From assembly GCF_015706575.1 (NCBI RefSeq), contig NW_024037067.1, positions 6,585,909 to 6,649,908 of the forward strand: a stretch of DNA of 64,000 bases, read 5' to 3'. Shown piece by piece: positions 1-12,500 of the stretch. Under the pieces are notes generated by a model that ran no database searches, was not told where the DNA came from, and was given only the letters and a program-made list of their open reading frames with translations. A program made the translations under genes and the position numbers. This DNA is from Patiria miniata. Taxonomy: Eukaryota; Echinodermata; Asteroidea; Valvatida; Asterinidae. Position 1 is the first letter of the stretch, and each line of letters opens with the position of its first letter.

Positions 1-330
1 AATAAGGGACAACACTCCCTTCAAGCATTCCAGTTTGACACAAGATCACTGAGCACGACAAATGCATTGAACATGCACCAAGCACAGAGCAGGATTCCAT
101 TACTTTTTCCATGATTTTTTTCTTCTTGGAATATCAGCTTTTCATGAATCCTCGTAAAATAATGAAATTCCATGATTTTTCAATTGCTTTCCATGATATA
201 GCTTTGAATTGCAGGATTTTCTAAATATTCCATGAATGTGGGAATCCTGAAGATTTCTTGACAACAAAGTTCCATTGGCGAGGAGAAGATTTACCACGTT
301 GACATTTTTGTGAGGGAGGAATTAACATAC
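1..330. other. partial intron 11, no feature seen
   Basis: AT-rich intronic sequence downstream of exon 11. It contains small echoes of tttccatgattttt, seen near 105 and 170, but nothing I can classify. Confidence 0.5.
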
Positions 331-564
331 CTGTACACCCATCTCATTTGGCGGTTCCACCTGGCAAGCCACCTCCGGCTGATGGACCTCCGTCTGCGTC
401 TCCATGTTCATGATGGGCGTGGTCTGGCAGTACACCTCCGGGTAGGTCTGGGTGCTGATAGTGGGCTGGGCAGGGACCGTCTGGGTGGAGACCTCTGGCG
501 GGGGGACCACGGTCTGGGTGCCTAATGTGATGGGGGGCGGGGCTGTCTGGATTGCCATGTCGGC
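331..564 (-). CDS. exon 11, TQT array
   Basis: A 234-nt exon in whole codons (78 residues), acceptor cttaccag and donor GTATGT. It is a repeat of roughly 11-residue units, each centred on a Gln: AIQT, GTQT, STQT, STQT, YCQT, ETQT, ACQV, GVQV. The Gln-to-Gln spacings are 11, 11, 11, 8, 10, 11 and 10. TQT is the anchor of the established LC8/DYNLL binding motif. The array may continue in the next exon, which lies off the left edge. Confidence 0.85.
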
Positions 565-3500
565 CTGGTAAGTAGGGACGAAAAAATACCGCTGTAATTG
601 GTTGAATGTTTAGTGTAACTTCCAGGCCCGATTAAGGTTTACCATTTAGTATTTAAAGTAGGTTTTTTTAGGTTTGATGATATTTTTGATTTCAGCACTG
701 GGAGGCAGATTAAATGAATATTCATACGGAGGGCTCATTTTTAAACCTTCGGGAAAATGTATGAATTTTGATTTTTTTTTTCCAAGTGTTTAAATATAAT
801 AATGAGTATTTCTGTAAAGTGCATATACACCTAAAGATAGGTACTCATGGTGCTACAATGAAAGAGTACCTCATACGCCATTCATTTCTAATGGTCCTTA
901 TCTGTAAATTTCAACAAGTTCAGCCCAGCGGTCAAAATAAATGTAGGGTCTGTTTTTAACAGTTGAGTGCTCCCTGCTGTCATAAAGCAGAATTGACTGG
1001 CTGTGATATTTGTGAAACCTGATATAGCTATGCTTTGACTATAGGGGATTGATAAGCCAGCTGTGCCTACCAGTCACCTGCATTTGTCTGTTGATGGAAT
1101 TGACTGTCACAGTGCCTACAAGAAAATCTGGTTCTTGGTGACTAGCCTGTGTAAAAGAAATGGCAGGGGAACAGGATTGAATTTTTGAAAGTCTGTGACT
1201 GATCAAACAAAAGGAGGGTTACTATACCACACGCAAAGGGCAACTACACGGAAGGTTCTGGACACAATTGAAACTATGTGGTGCTGTTCATAATATAAAC
1301 TTGCATGAATACTTCCCAATAAAATTGTACATGCATGAGAACCCCCATCCATACCTGGTAAGGGTCGGTCATGCTCTCCTCCGTGTTGGCTCTGCGCGTC
1401 TGCGTGTCCTTTGTGTTGTCTTTGTCCTCCACCGTTTGACAGCTCATCTCTCTGCCCGTCTGGGTGGTGTTGTCGATGCTGTGCAGGATGTCGTCCCCCT
1501 GGCTGAGGGTATCACCTCGCTCGTCCTCCTCTTCTTCTTCTTCTTCATCGTCGACTTCGTAGTCATTGTGGTTGTTCATGTCCACCTTGGACATCTGAAT
1601 GCTGCAATCAAATACTTTTGTTTTAATTTCTTAAGATATTTGCTTAACCCTAACCCCCTAGGCCCTTGTTGCTTACAACCATCCTCAATCCTCCAAAATT
1701 TTGCAACTCCGCCTCAATTTTTCAAAATTGTCAGACAGTCCTGCCTCAAAATGCATTCATCCTCAATCCTCCAAAATCCTCATCCCAAAACTTTGCACTC
1801 GTGTTTAAATGAAGGATAACCAACGCCAAATCCTTCAAAATCATCAGACAGTCCTGCCTCAAAACGCATTCATCCTCAATCCTCCAAAATCCTCTTGTGC
1901 TTCAATCACCATTCATCCTCAATCCTCCAAAATCCTCATGTGCTTCAATCACCATTCATCCTCAATCCTCCAGAATCCTCATTTGATTCAATCACCATTC
2001 ATCCTCAATCCTCTAGAATCCTCCAAAACCGCCAGGAGGATTTTGGAGGAGTGAGGTGGGTTAGGGTTAATGTTTACAAAATGAAATGAAGAGTCAGATC
2101 CTTCATCAAGGTCTGCAGTTTAACTATCAGAATAACAGACCTGACACCTAGTGATGGCTTGCGTGATGTACATGTATTCTTCCTCAGTGTTGTAGTCAAG
2201 ACCACAAGAATGGTAACAAAGAGATCCAGTGCGGGTAAAGTGGCTTGCCCAAGGACACAAGATAACTTGAATTATGAGCTATGAAACAGATGAGCAACAA
2301 GAGGCTGCTCATAAATTCTATTGGCAAGTGAAATGAAAGTAGTAATTGATTGGATATGAATATGATTCCTTACTTGAGCCATTCCGGAGATTGGTTCTTG
2401 CCCGAGCCCTTGACGGGAACCAGGATGTTCATGCTGTTGTCCATGGAATCCTCAAACTCATCGTCATCGTAGTCGTCCGGGTCTTGGTCTGACTCCGAGG
2501 CCTCGTAATGTCTCGGTTGCTATGAAGAAATCAATCACCACATTGTTACAAATGTTCTACTGCCGTTGCATGAATCCACCCTTGGAGCTCTAACCAGGTG
2601 AATTTAGGACAGTGAACAGTTAACTAGAGATTGCTAAATGAATGATGACCAAATTAACAAAGAACAAGCCAACGATTTACATTTACAATTTCAGGAAATC
2701 TTCGCAAACTTTTGAGTTGCACCTTTACCTCTAAATGAAGTTTAATTTTCCGGCCCATCGAGTCGTAACCGTAGCGCGCCGTGCTGGGAGAACTCTTTGC
2801 AGCCGATTTGGGCCGTGCCTCCATCGCCGATTTGGGCCGAGGGCGTTCTCCGTATGATGACTTTGGGCGGGTCGGGCGATGGCCGTAGGTAGACTTGGGC
2901 CTCTCGGGCCGCGACGGCCGGTGGCCGTAATCCTCGTAGCCGTTGTCGATCATGGGGAGGCTGGACCCTACTCCACTGTCCACTCTGAAATTCTGGGAGA
3001 AAAATGTACAAACTTAGTCAATAGACTCTAAGTCAGTCACATAGGTTTCATTGATGATAACTTGTGACTGATCGCAATGGCTTGGGATGGATCACGAGTC
3101 CAGTCACAAGATCATAAGTCAATTTATAAGTCCAAATCAAAATCACAAGGGATGGACATTAAATAAACAAACAAAAACAATCTGGGGGGGGGGGGGGGGC
3201 GGATATCGTCCTTACTCGCAGAAGAAACTGAATTGCAAAGGACGCAGCTACAACGTGGTCAAGCCAAGGGCATGTATAGGCGCCTTTAGGCTGCTGCCAT
3301 ATGATCCATGCCTTCCCACAGAGCACAGCCAAATCTGAAGTGTGGATTTTTGAGAAGGGAGAAAAACCGGGGTACCCCGAGAAAAACCCTTGTAGCACAG
3401 GAAAGAATCAACAACAACTCTACTCAAATAATTATGACCCAAGCCGGGAAATGAAACCTGGGCCACAGCGTTGAGAGGCGAGTGTTTTACACACTGTGCC

Positions 3501-6500
3501 ACCCATGCCACAACAAAGAATCTTTACAGTTAATGGGTGCGCACAAGCTGAAAATCCTTGCTATCAGCTGAAATCGTTAACTGGAATTTTACGGTATAGT
3601 TAGCTGGGCCTGTAAAGCTATTGCAATTTTTATGTTTAATATAAACGTCTGCAATTCTAACCATACCTTTCCTGAATGCCACCGTCCATTCCTCTGCTGG
3701 TCAATTGGAATAGTTTCCTAAACACAAACGAAATCAAGCAGAAGATTTAAGAAAAGCAACGAATGTTGTCTGAATCTGAAAGGTTTTCTCTTTCAAACAG
3801 AGAGTGACCTAGGACTTTTTTTGGTAAATATTTGAATTTTTGTAGAAAGGGCAAGATGACGTGACTTTTGTTTTGTTTTTGTGTATTCCTTCTCACCAGC
3901 TACAGTCACACATGACAAGTTATATTTGCCTGCGTTACGGTTGTTTAGCAGGCAAAATGTGTCTAATCGGTTGAGGAATGAATTCTGCGAGGCGGTGTTA
4001 CGTAAGGGTAGAAAGGTTGTGTCAAATTTGCATAGGAAAGAACGTGCATAGAACGCACGAGGCAAAGGTGTGGTGGGATCATTCTAGCTTGTGACTTCAG
4101 TTCAGTTAAGGACAAACTGACAATGGATCAGCTTCAAAAATAGTTTTGTGTAAACGTTCAAAATGTTTTGTTTTGTTTTGTTTTGCTGGCAACCACAAGG
4201 TTTTTCAGAGTTTTTGCTCATGGAGTTATATCTCTGGTTTTTAATCCAGTGGGTTTCTTCGGGAGTTTGATACGGTGTTTAAAGAAACAAATTACATTGA
4301 ATATCTGTATAATTATTGTTTGTAATTAAACAATTAAAAAGCCGGCACCAACTGGTTGACTGCCCCTTGGCAAGCCGTACCCTATATGGTAATGTATGGC
4401 CAAGTTCGCGCAAGGACTATAGTTGACCAATGGTTAACTAACGTTTGCCCGAACTCTGTCTAGTCGACGGTGGTTGACTACGCTAGTCGACTTTTTGGAA
4501 CCAGCCTACTGGGATTGGTTGCTTCGCTGGTAACCAATAGCTGCGCGCATTCATAACGCTAGCAGAGAGCCAGGATCCAGAAGTTTTGCGATAACATTTT
4601 GACCAGCGTTTGGCTAGAGACGTTCGCACGTTGCTATCAGTGCGCAGGCGTAAGGTACGTCACAAATCAACCACTAGTCGACTAATGGTCCTTGCCCGAA
4701 CTTGGCCTATGTTGTACATTAATTTGATGTTGTGTTCATAGGAGAGGATGTATCATTAGAATAGACTGTGACTTTCTGAATATGTTGAGGATTTCTATCA
4801 ACTTTTCATACGCATGCTTATGAGCAGAGCCCACAATGTTTACGGCCTTGACATTGGTAGTACTACAATAGATCATAGCAGCCATCTTTGAGGGCAATGC
4901 CCTTGTTATGCTGGGGTATGCATGAATGAATCGTTTGTGCATTCATTGTAACTGAATTGAAATAACAAAAGATGCCCTCTAAAATGGTCGCTATGCATAA
5001 GGTCTATAACTTACCGTAGCAACTAAAAGTTTGGTAGCCGCGTTGACCAATCTCTCCGTCTCTCCTCTGGACAGCTGCGGACCATGGCGAGATCTCAGCA
5101 ATAGAGGGCCTCCTCGGAAATTACTCCTCCTGTGAAGACAATGACGAACAGTAAAAAAAAAAAAAATTATTATGAAATGCCTTACTTGACTGTAAGTTAA
5201 TAATAGTCTCAAGCATCCTGTGAAATCATGGCGACTGGTGTGCTGTCATTTTCAAGAAAAGTGGATTTTTTGTAGCAATTTCTAACTTTTTTTTCGAATT
5301 TTTTTTTTTTTTACTGCCCCCAATTTGGTTATTTGCCCCCAATTTACCAAATTCGGTTAGTTCACAGTTTGTTTGCAACTGGTTATGCATCCGTGAATGG
5401 GTGCAAGCGAGCTAGTCTGATTCCCTGACCTCACATGACCTGACAATTTTATAAATTGTTCTGTTTTCGTCTGAAGTAAGGTCAGGGAACAAAACCACAA
5501 GAGCATTTTTTACTTGGTTTTTCCATCATGTTATAACACAAAACTTTAAACAGGTCAGTGTTACAATATAAAATACTAACCTCCAAATCCATCCATTTTT
5601 GAATACTACAGAAAAAGTGAGTTTTGTATATTACCTTTAATCCTGGTCAACTTCCTAAATATGTGACCTGTCGCCACAAAATAAGCTTTAATCCTGGGGT
5701 TTGTTTTCAAGAAATGAAATATTTGTAAACAACCAAAAACAAAAACCCCAGCAAAATGTTACCTTTTCTTTGGTGGTGGCGTTGCTCTGACAAGATTGGT
5801 GTAAGGGCTCTGCAAGCAAGCAAAAAATAAAACCACAATAAACACTTGATGAAACTAAGTCTGTTTGAGTTAACACAAACTATTGCTGAACAAATCTTTC
5901 TCTTTTTAACATTGTTTAATAAAGTTTGTACTTTTTATTTGAGAATGTTTTAAAAAGCTTAAGCAATTGGATTTTTTTTTTAACTCACTGTGAAATGGGA
6001 TTTATCCATGTAGCGGTCGACATCTCTCCTACAGAAAAAAAAATCAATTTTTTTAAATTTTAGAATCATATTAGAAACTAGTGAAATTAAATTACAAATT
6101 GTATGACCAATACTCAAATGACATTTGAGCAACAGGGATCTCTGCTCAGTGAAATATTTTATGCTTAGCCGATTTTAAACAAGTACATTTAAAACCGGCT
6201 TGGGACCTGGATACGGATTATGTTCAGCCCAGGGCCCAATTTCATAGAGCTGCTTAAGCAGAAAATTTGCTTAAGCACGAAAAAACATTGCTTAGTAAAC
6301 TTAGGTTACCGGCCAAAACTCTATGTAAAGTACATTGCTTGTGACTGGTATTTAGCTGTTGTTTACTTAGCATAACAATCGCATGGAGTTTTGACCGGTA
6401 ACCTGATTTTGTTAAGCAAGACGTTTTCCCAGGCCCTAGCCAGTTTTAAACGTACTTGCTTAATATAAGCCAAGCACTTACTTATTCCCATTCATAATAA

Positions 6501-9500
6501 AATTTGTAATAAAAGTCAAAACAAGTGAAAAATATAAATTTCCAACGATTTTGTTCAACAGGTTTACTCCATGCTTTTTTTAAACACCCCTCTAGCTATG
6601 TAAAATGCTCATGTCTGTCACGAAGTAACGCTCCTGGTGCTCCAATATTACCCTGGCTTTAGTACGGCTGCCATTACAGCGCTCAAGCATTGAAGGAATT
6701 TCTTCCTACCAGGTACCCATTTACTACACCTGGGTGGAGAGAGGCAATCGTAGTTAAAAGCCTTGCCCAAGCGCACAAGCACCATGTTCCCCGTCAGGAT
6801 TCGAACCCATGTTCCACGCCACACGAGTTGAACACCGTAACCAATGGTATGTACCTCTCCAAACCACTAAATTTGGACAATCTAAGCGGAAAACTCACTT
6901 CAAACTTCAAAGAGTTAAGTGTTGCTACTTCGTTGTGAGCTGGGAGGGACTTTATGCAATACGAGGCTCGGTTATGATCTTCAATTGTACTCATTCAATT
7001 TGTATAAATAGAAGATAAAAAAATAAAAAAAAAATAAAAATGCAGTCCCACCTGACTTTTGATTCCCGTTCCGACTGGCTTGTCCTTGGCTTCATCTGCG
7101 CCAGGTGTTTTTTGACCTCGGCGTTTCGAAAATAGTGCTTCAGCGCTCTGTCGTGAAGACCGTCATACAACAGGGTTGGCCGCTGTTGATGATAAAATCC
7201 ATAGAAACAGGAAATATTAATAAACTACAGGCATTATGGCATTCATTTGTTAACAAAGATCAAAATTGATTTAGATTATTGTTAACCCTTTACATCATCG
7301 GGCCTATAAAATAATTTTTTAACCATCTCAGCTTCAGGAAAGATTATACTATGGGTATTTATACTGTGATTTGTAGAGAAGATCAAAGCTGTTTTGATGT
7401 TCGAAGTATTGTTACCCCTCATCATCGTGCCTATAAAATATTCCTTCGACCACATCAGTCTCTCGGAAGTATACAACTTAGAATGCTGCCATTTAGGGAG
7501 CAAACCGCTGTTCCAAACACAACAACCTTCTCTGCCCTCACGGTTGCAAATACTCCAGAAATGAAGGAAAAACCACAGCACTCCAAATATTAAACACTGA
7601 CGTGAATGGGCAAACCATTGTCAATTTGTCCACGGTTAGCAAATCTTCTTTTTCACAGAAAAACAGTCAAAATTTATCCAGACAAAAATTTTGCAAGGCC
7701 AATAGCTGCACTGAAAAATTTAGTATTTAAATTTGCCTACGATCCAAAATCAACATGATATACAACTCTATTAATGCATGTGGGCGGAGTAGGAACAATA
7801 CCCAAATCGCATTAAGGAAAAACCCACGCTGTCATTTCTGTTAAGCTTCATGACAAAACATCTTTATAGAAAAAAAGGTGGATAGAGTTACCGTGGCAAC
7901 CAAGCATCAGTCTCTGAAAGCGTTCTTCAAAATTGAAAGAGATTCGGCCTCCAAACAATTTGTTCTTCCTGATAAATGCACATCATTAATGAATTATGAC
8001 AAAGTACTACTTACCGGTTTAAGTGTTGGATAGTGCCGTTGGGGTTTATCGGGTCCGGACAAATCAAACGCATCCTCCATTCGTTTTACCTCCATGTAGT
8101 ATTTCCTGCATCCAAAAATATTCAGTACGTATTTAATACTTTCCATCAGTACCTGTTTTCGTATTGAATTTTTTTACTTATTTGACATCAACAGACAAAA
8201 TACAGACAGAATTACAAAAACAAGAAATGCCTGGAAAAAGTAGGCAAGGACAGAAAAGTTACGTCATTACAATTTTCCATGGAAAAATTTAGTTTGTATT
8301 TGAAAAAGTAAGATCTAATTTGCACTGATGTAAATTATAATTTTTTTTTTTCGTAATCACTTGGGACAACACTGAGTATACAGACTTACAGTGTTCATAG
8401 TGTTCAAATATGTTGGCGAAAGGCAAAACCAAATACTGTATTTGAAAAAGATATGTTTTTCATTACAAAAATACTACTAAATAGTGGTAAAAATTCCGTT
8501 TTAGTTTTTTTTCCAAAGCCGAGCCAAAGATTTGTATGATTTATTTTTAACTCAATATGGAAAATAGTATGTACATACTGTACATGTACACAGTTTGAAC
8601 AGTATTGTGTAAGAAAAATTGTTTTTAATATTGCATTGAAAACATTGCATTTAAACATTGTCATACCACAAATATTTTGAAGAGTTCAACAGTTTATTTG
8701 AAGATTTTCTTGGCATTCGAGTATTTTTTTGGGTATATTTTGTTGTTAAATAGCCTCCAGGGCCCACCCTGGAGTGTTGAAAAATATGAGTTTGCATTAA
8801 CAAATATCATACAAATACTGTTGAAATGACTCTTGCGAATCAGTATTTGTGGCGTTTGGTCATATAAAAAAGTAATGGTGATATACTCGAGTATCTTGCC
8901 TTTTTCAAAAATCAAAATTTTCGGCAAAATAATCCAGGCACTTTTTACAAACCGATAAATGTTTTGGAAATTAACTCTTCCAGCTCAGTGTTTAAAAATA
9001 CTGAGGGATTGAAGCAATGTGCTTTTAGCATGTAAAGTACTGAAACACATACAAGTAAGGGGCTACACAATCTTCCGTTTTAGAAAATCATAGGTACATA
9101 TTGTTTTCAGTACGGCATATAAAAAAATACCTATAGACCGAAGCTTTCAGCATGTAAATGAAGCAGATGTGACACTTTTCTCCATGCACAACATATTGCC
9201 ATGAAGTACGTTCAAGTGCAATTTATACAGGCTTTTCAATTTGTTTGGTCGGAACTCGACTTTGATTGATATGCTGTTGTAGTGAAGCACGCTTCAATTA
9301 CAACTGAACCGGGGAAAATGTCACTACTAACTCAAAAGGAAGGGTTTCTATAGTAACACAGGCGCAATTTGCGTCCCTGGTCAGAATTTATTGCATAAAT
9401 ATGATGAGATGCAGATTATTTTACTTATTTCTCAGTTTGCATTTTAAAGGGAATATACATCATTTGCTTTTGCTGTAATTTTCAGAAATGGATGGAATTG

Positions 9501-12500
9501 GGGGATTGGAAATATAAAGCAAATATAGTTACACTGACTTTTTGGAGGTTTTGGGTTCGAAAATGCTATAAAAACAAAGAAAAACGATCATTTACCTGTA
9601 GTCTGGTTCCCTGACTCCATATAAGAAGAAACAGAGCAGTTTACATACATTGGGGAATTGTAAGGTCAGGGAACCAGTCTAGCTGGCTCGTACCCGTTCA
9701 TAGGTTTGTAATCGATTGCAAACAAGTGCAATAGTCAATTGGGGCCAGTATTTGAAAAAAAGCCAGTTGTTTCCAACGCTGATCGGCCGATCAGCGTTGG
9801 AAATTGATACAAAAATACCACTTTTCTTGAAAATGACAGTATACCACTACCAGGTGCCATAATTTTACAGGATGCTTTAGACTGTCATTTACCAACGTCC
9901 TATTAAGGTATTTCGCAAAAACTTGGTAGTTTTATTTTTCGATGTTTGCAAATGTTGTATATTCCCTTTAAAATAATTGTTTCCAAAACATGTATCCATT
10001 TGAAAAAAAAAGTGAAATATTTCCGAATTCATCAAAGGTTTAAGAATAAAAACAATATCTGTTTCTAAAATTCATTTTTCAATTTATTGTCTTCTTAAAT
10101 TGTGTATACACTCAACCAAAAAAGAAAGTTCCCCACTTCCAATACTTTTTTGTCTAACTCAAAAACTACGGAGCACCTCTCGCTCAAATATAGACTAATC
10201 AGTACAGAAATTCCTTAGCAATCCAGCTATACTCTTTATTTGGCCAAATACAGTGATAACGTGTACACATTTATGCAATTTATAACAAATGATACTGAAA
10301 AAAGTTGCACGTTTGAATACATGCAAGTTGTGGTTGACACTCACCTTCAATGACCTTGCACGTATACAAAAGTGCAACTTTTTTTTGAGTAGTATTTGTC
10401 ATAAATTGCACAATTTTGTACACATTATCACTGTTTTTGGTCTAAATGCAGATCACTTGGGACTTGATGAGTTGTGATTGATTTTTGATGGACTTGTGAT
10501 GACTAAAACGTTCAAAACTTTGTGGCATCAATATACCCAATACTTGGGGTAGATTTCTTCGCATCATGTTTACAAGTAGTGACATTCAGGTGGAAACTTC
10601 TGCTCAAGTTTTTGCCCAGTATTTGTGGAAACAAGAGGTTGACCTTGTGCACATGAGAAATATAACGCCATCGGAAAACACCGCAAGGCCAGGCAGGACA
10701 GGACAGATGTTCTTTGCAGCATAAAACAACACCTTCATGACAACATCATTCATAAGAAAAGTGCTGCCTGTCGACACATCGTTTGTGATTCACAAAAGTC
10801 AAGGGCAAGTGGACAATAGTGGACATCTAAAAGCAGCAATGAAAATGGATAAAAACAGGAACTCTGGACTGAGGTACGTGAAGAATAATTATGAAAAGCT
10901 GTCAAAACTAATACACTGCCCTGCCAAATTAAGACCTTGCAGATGGCGTGAAAACTTTTTTCTCCTAATTCACTTCAATGTCATTTCCCCTTTCAGATAG
11001 ATCCTGCTAGGCCCTCTGAATTTTGTTTTGTTGTTTTTGTATTTCAAGTCAAGCCAGTCAGTGTTAACCAGTTTGCGCCGGAGGCCGTGATAGCACGCAC
11101 TGGCTGTTTTTTGTGCACAGGCACAGGCACGGCTGACGGGTTAAGCAACAAGATGGCCTCAACTTGCCTCCGGTGTCGTGCCAAAAACCGTCCGGTGCCA
11201 AATAGTGTCCGCTGAGCATGCGCAGTAGGCGCCAGACACTATTTGGCATGTAATACATGCCAAATAGTGTCCGGTGCCAAAAAGTGTCCGGGCGCCCTAG
11301 ATCGAGCGAGAACAAGGGCGCACACAGTTACGTCCTGCCGGACAGTATTAAGCTGGAAAAATCGGACAGTATTTTGCAGGAAAAATTGGACAGTATTTGG
11401 CAGGGGGGAATCGGACAATATTTGGCAGAAGGAATCGGACAGTTTGGCAGGAAAAAATCGGACAATTTTTGGCAGGAAAAATCGGACAGTATTAGGTGGG
11501 AGAAACCGTAAAATATAACGTTGGTTATAATGCTACACACAGCACATACATGTACATGTACATGTACTACTACGCACACTTCACACGGCGTTAGGCCTAC
11601 GTACGTACGTACTGCACACCAAACAGGTGAACTGACGCGAAAAAAGAAGGGGAAAAAAACATTTTGCACAAAAACCAAGTCAAATAGTAATCACAGATAA
11701 CAAGGACAACGTTAAAACAGATTGTAAAAAGCAAATTCAGGTGAAAAGAGATCTTTTCTATACGATGTATTGACAGCTCGACAATTAAGCTAGGCACGCA
11801 ATAGGATGCACGCTAAGCGCGGACACTATTTGGCAAGCGTCAGTAAACAATGTGACGTCATAGACGCATGACCAATCAGATCGCATTATGCTAATTAGCG
11901 GACACTATTTGGCACCGGACGGTTTTTGGCACGGCACCGGGTAACATCTAATCCCTGGTGCATTTTGTATACAAAATTTGTTGACGCTTGTTGACGGTTG
12001 TTGACGCATTTTAGTAGGACCTCTTGTGTGGGACGTTGTGCACGGCCTATTGTTGTACAATTTATACGCTCCAGTGCACACCACGAAGTTTTGAAATATA
12101 TGAGGTTTTGACAAGAAATCACTCTTGCGAGTCAATATTAGTGGCATTCGGCTGAATATCATAATTTGGCTGGAAATTTGGCCTTTTGAAAATTTCGAAA
12201 TTTTCGGCAAAATTAGAACCAGCGCTTAGTGGTCCATTTTCAACTGTAGTGTAGCAGCATTGCCAGAAAAAAAACCGCATAAAAAACATTTCAAATTTTT
12301 GGACTTTTATCGACTGACATAACACTAACAACAGCTACAGCATAAAAATTTAATATTTTGGATGTTTACAGTATTTCTTTCACTGAAAATAAACGGATTA
12401 CAGTCAACCTTGACCGTTTGCCAACTCGACTCGAAACAGCTCGACCGTCGTACCAACCTGACCGTTGAACCAACTCGTCCGTTGACCAACTGAACCTCTC

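Noticed and set aside
310-525. 71-codon plus-strand frame
   Set aside because: Antisense shadow of exon 11.
1268-1819. 183-codon plus-strand frame
   Set aside because: It is the antisense of exon 10 plus the intronic minisatellite; the minus-strand reading has splice sites and matches the gene.
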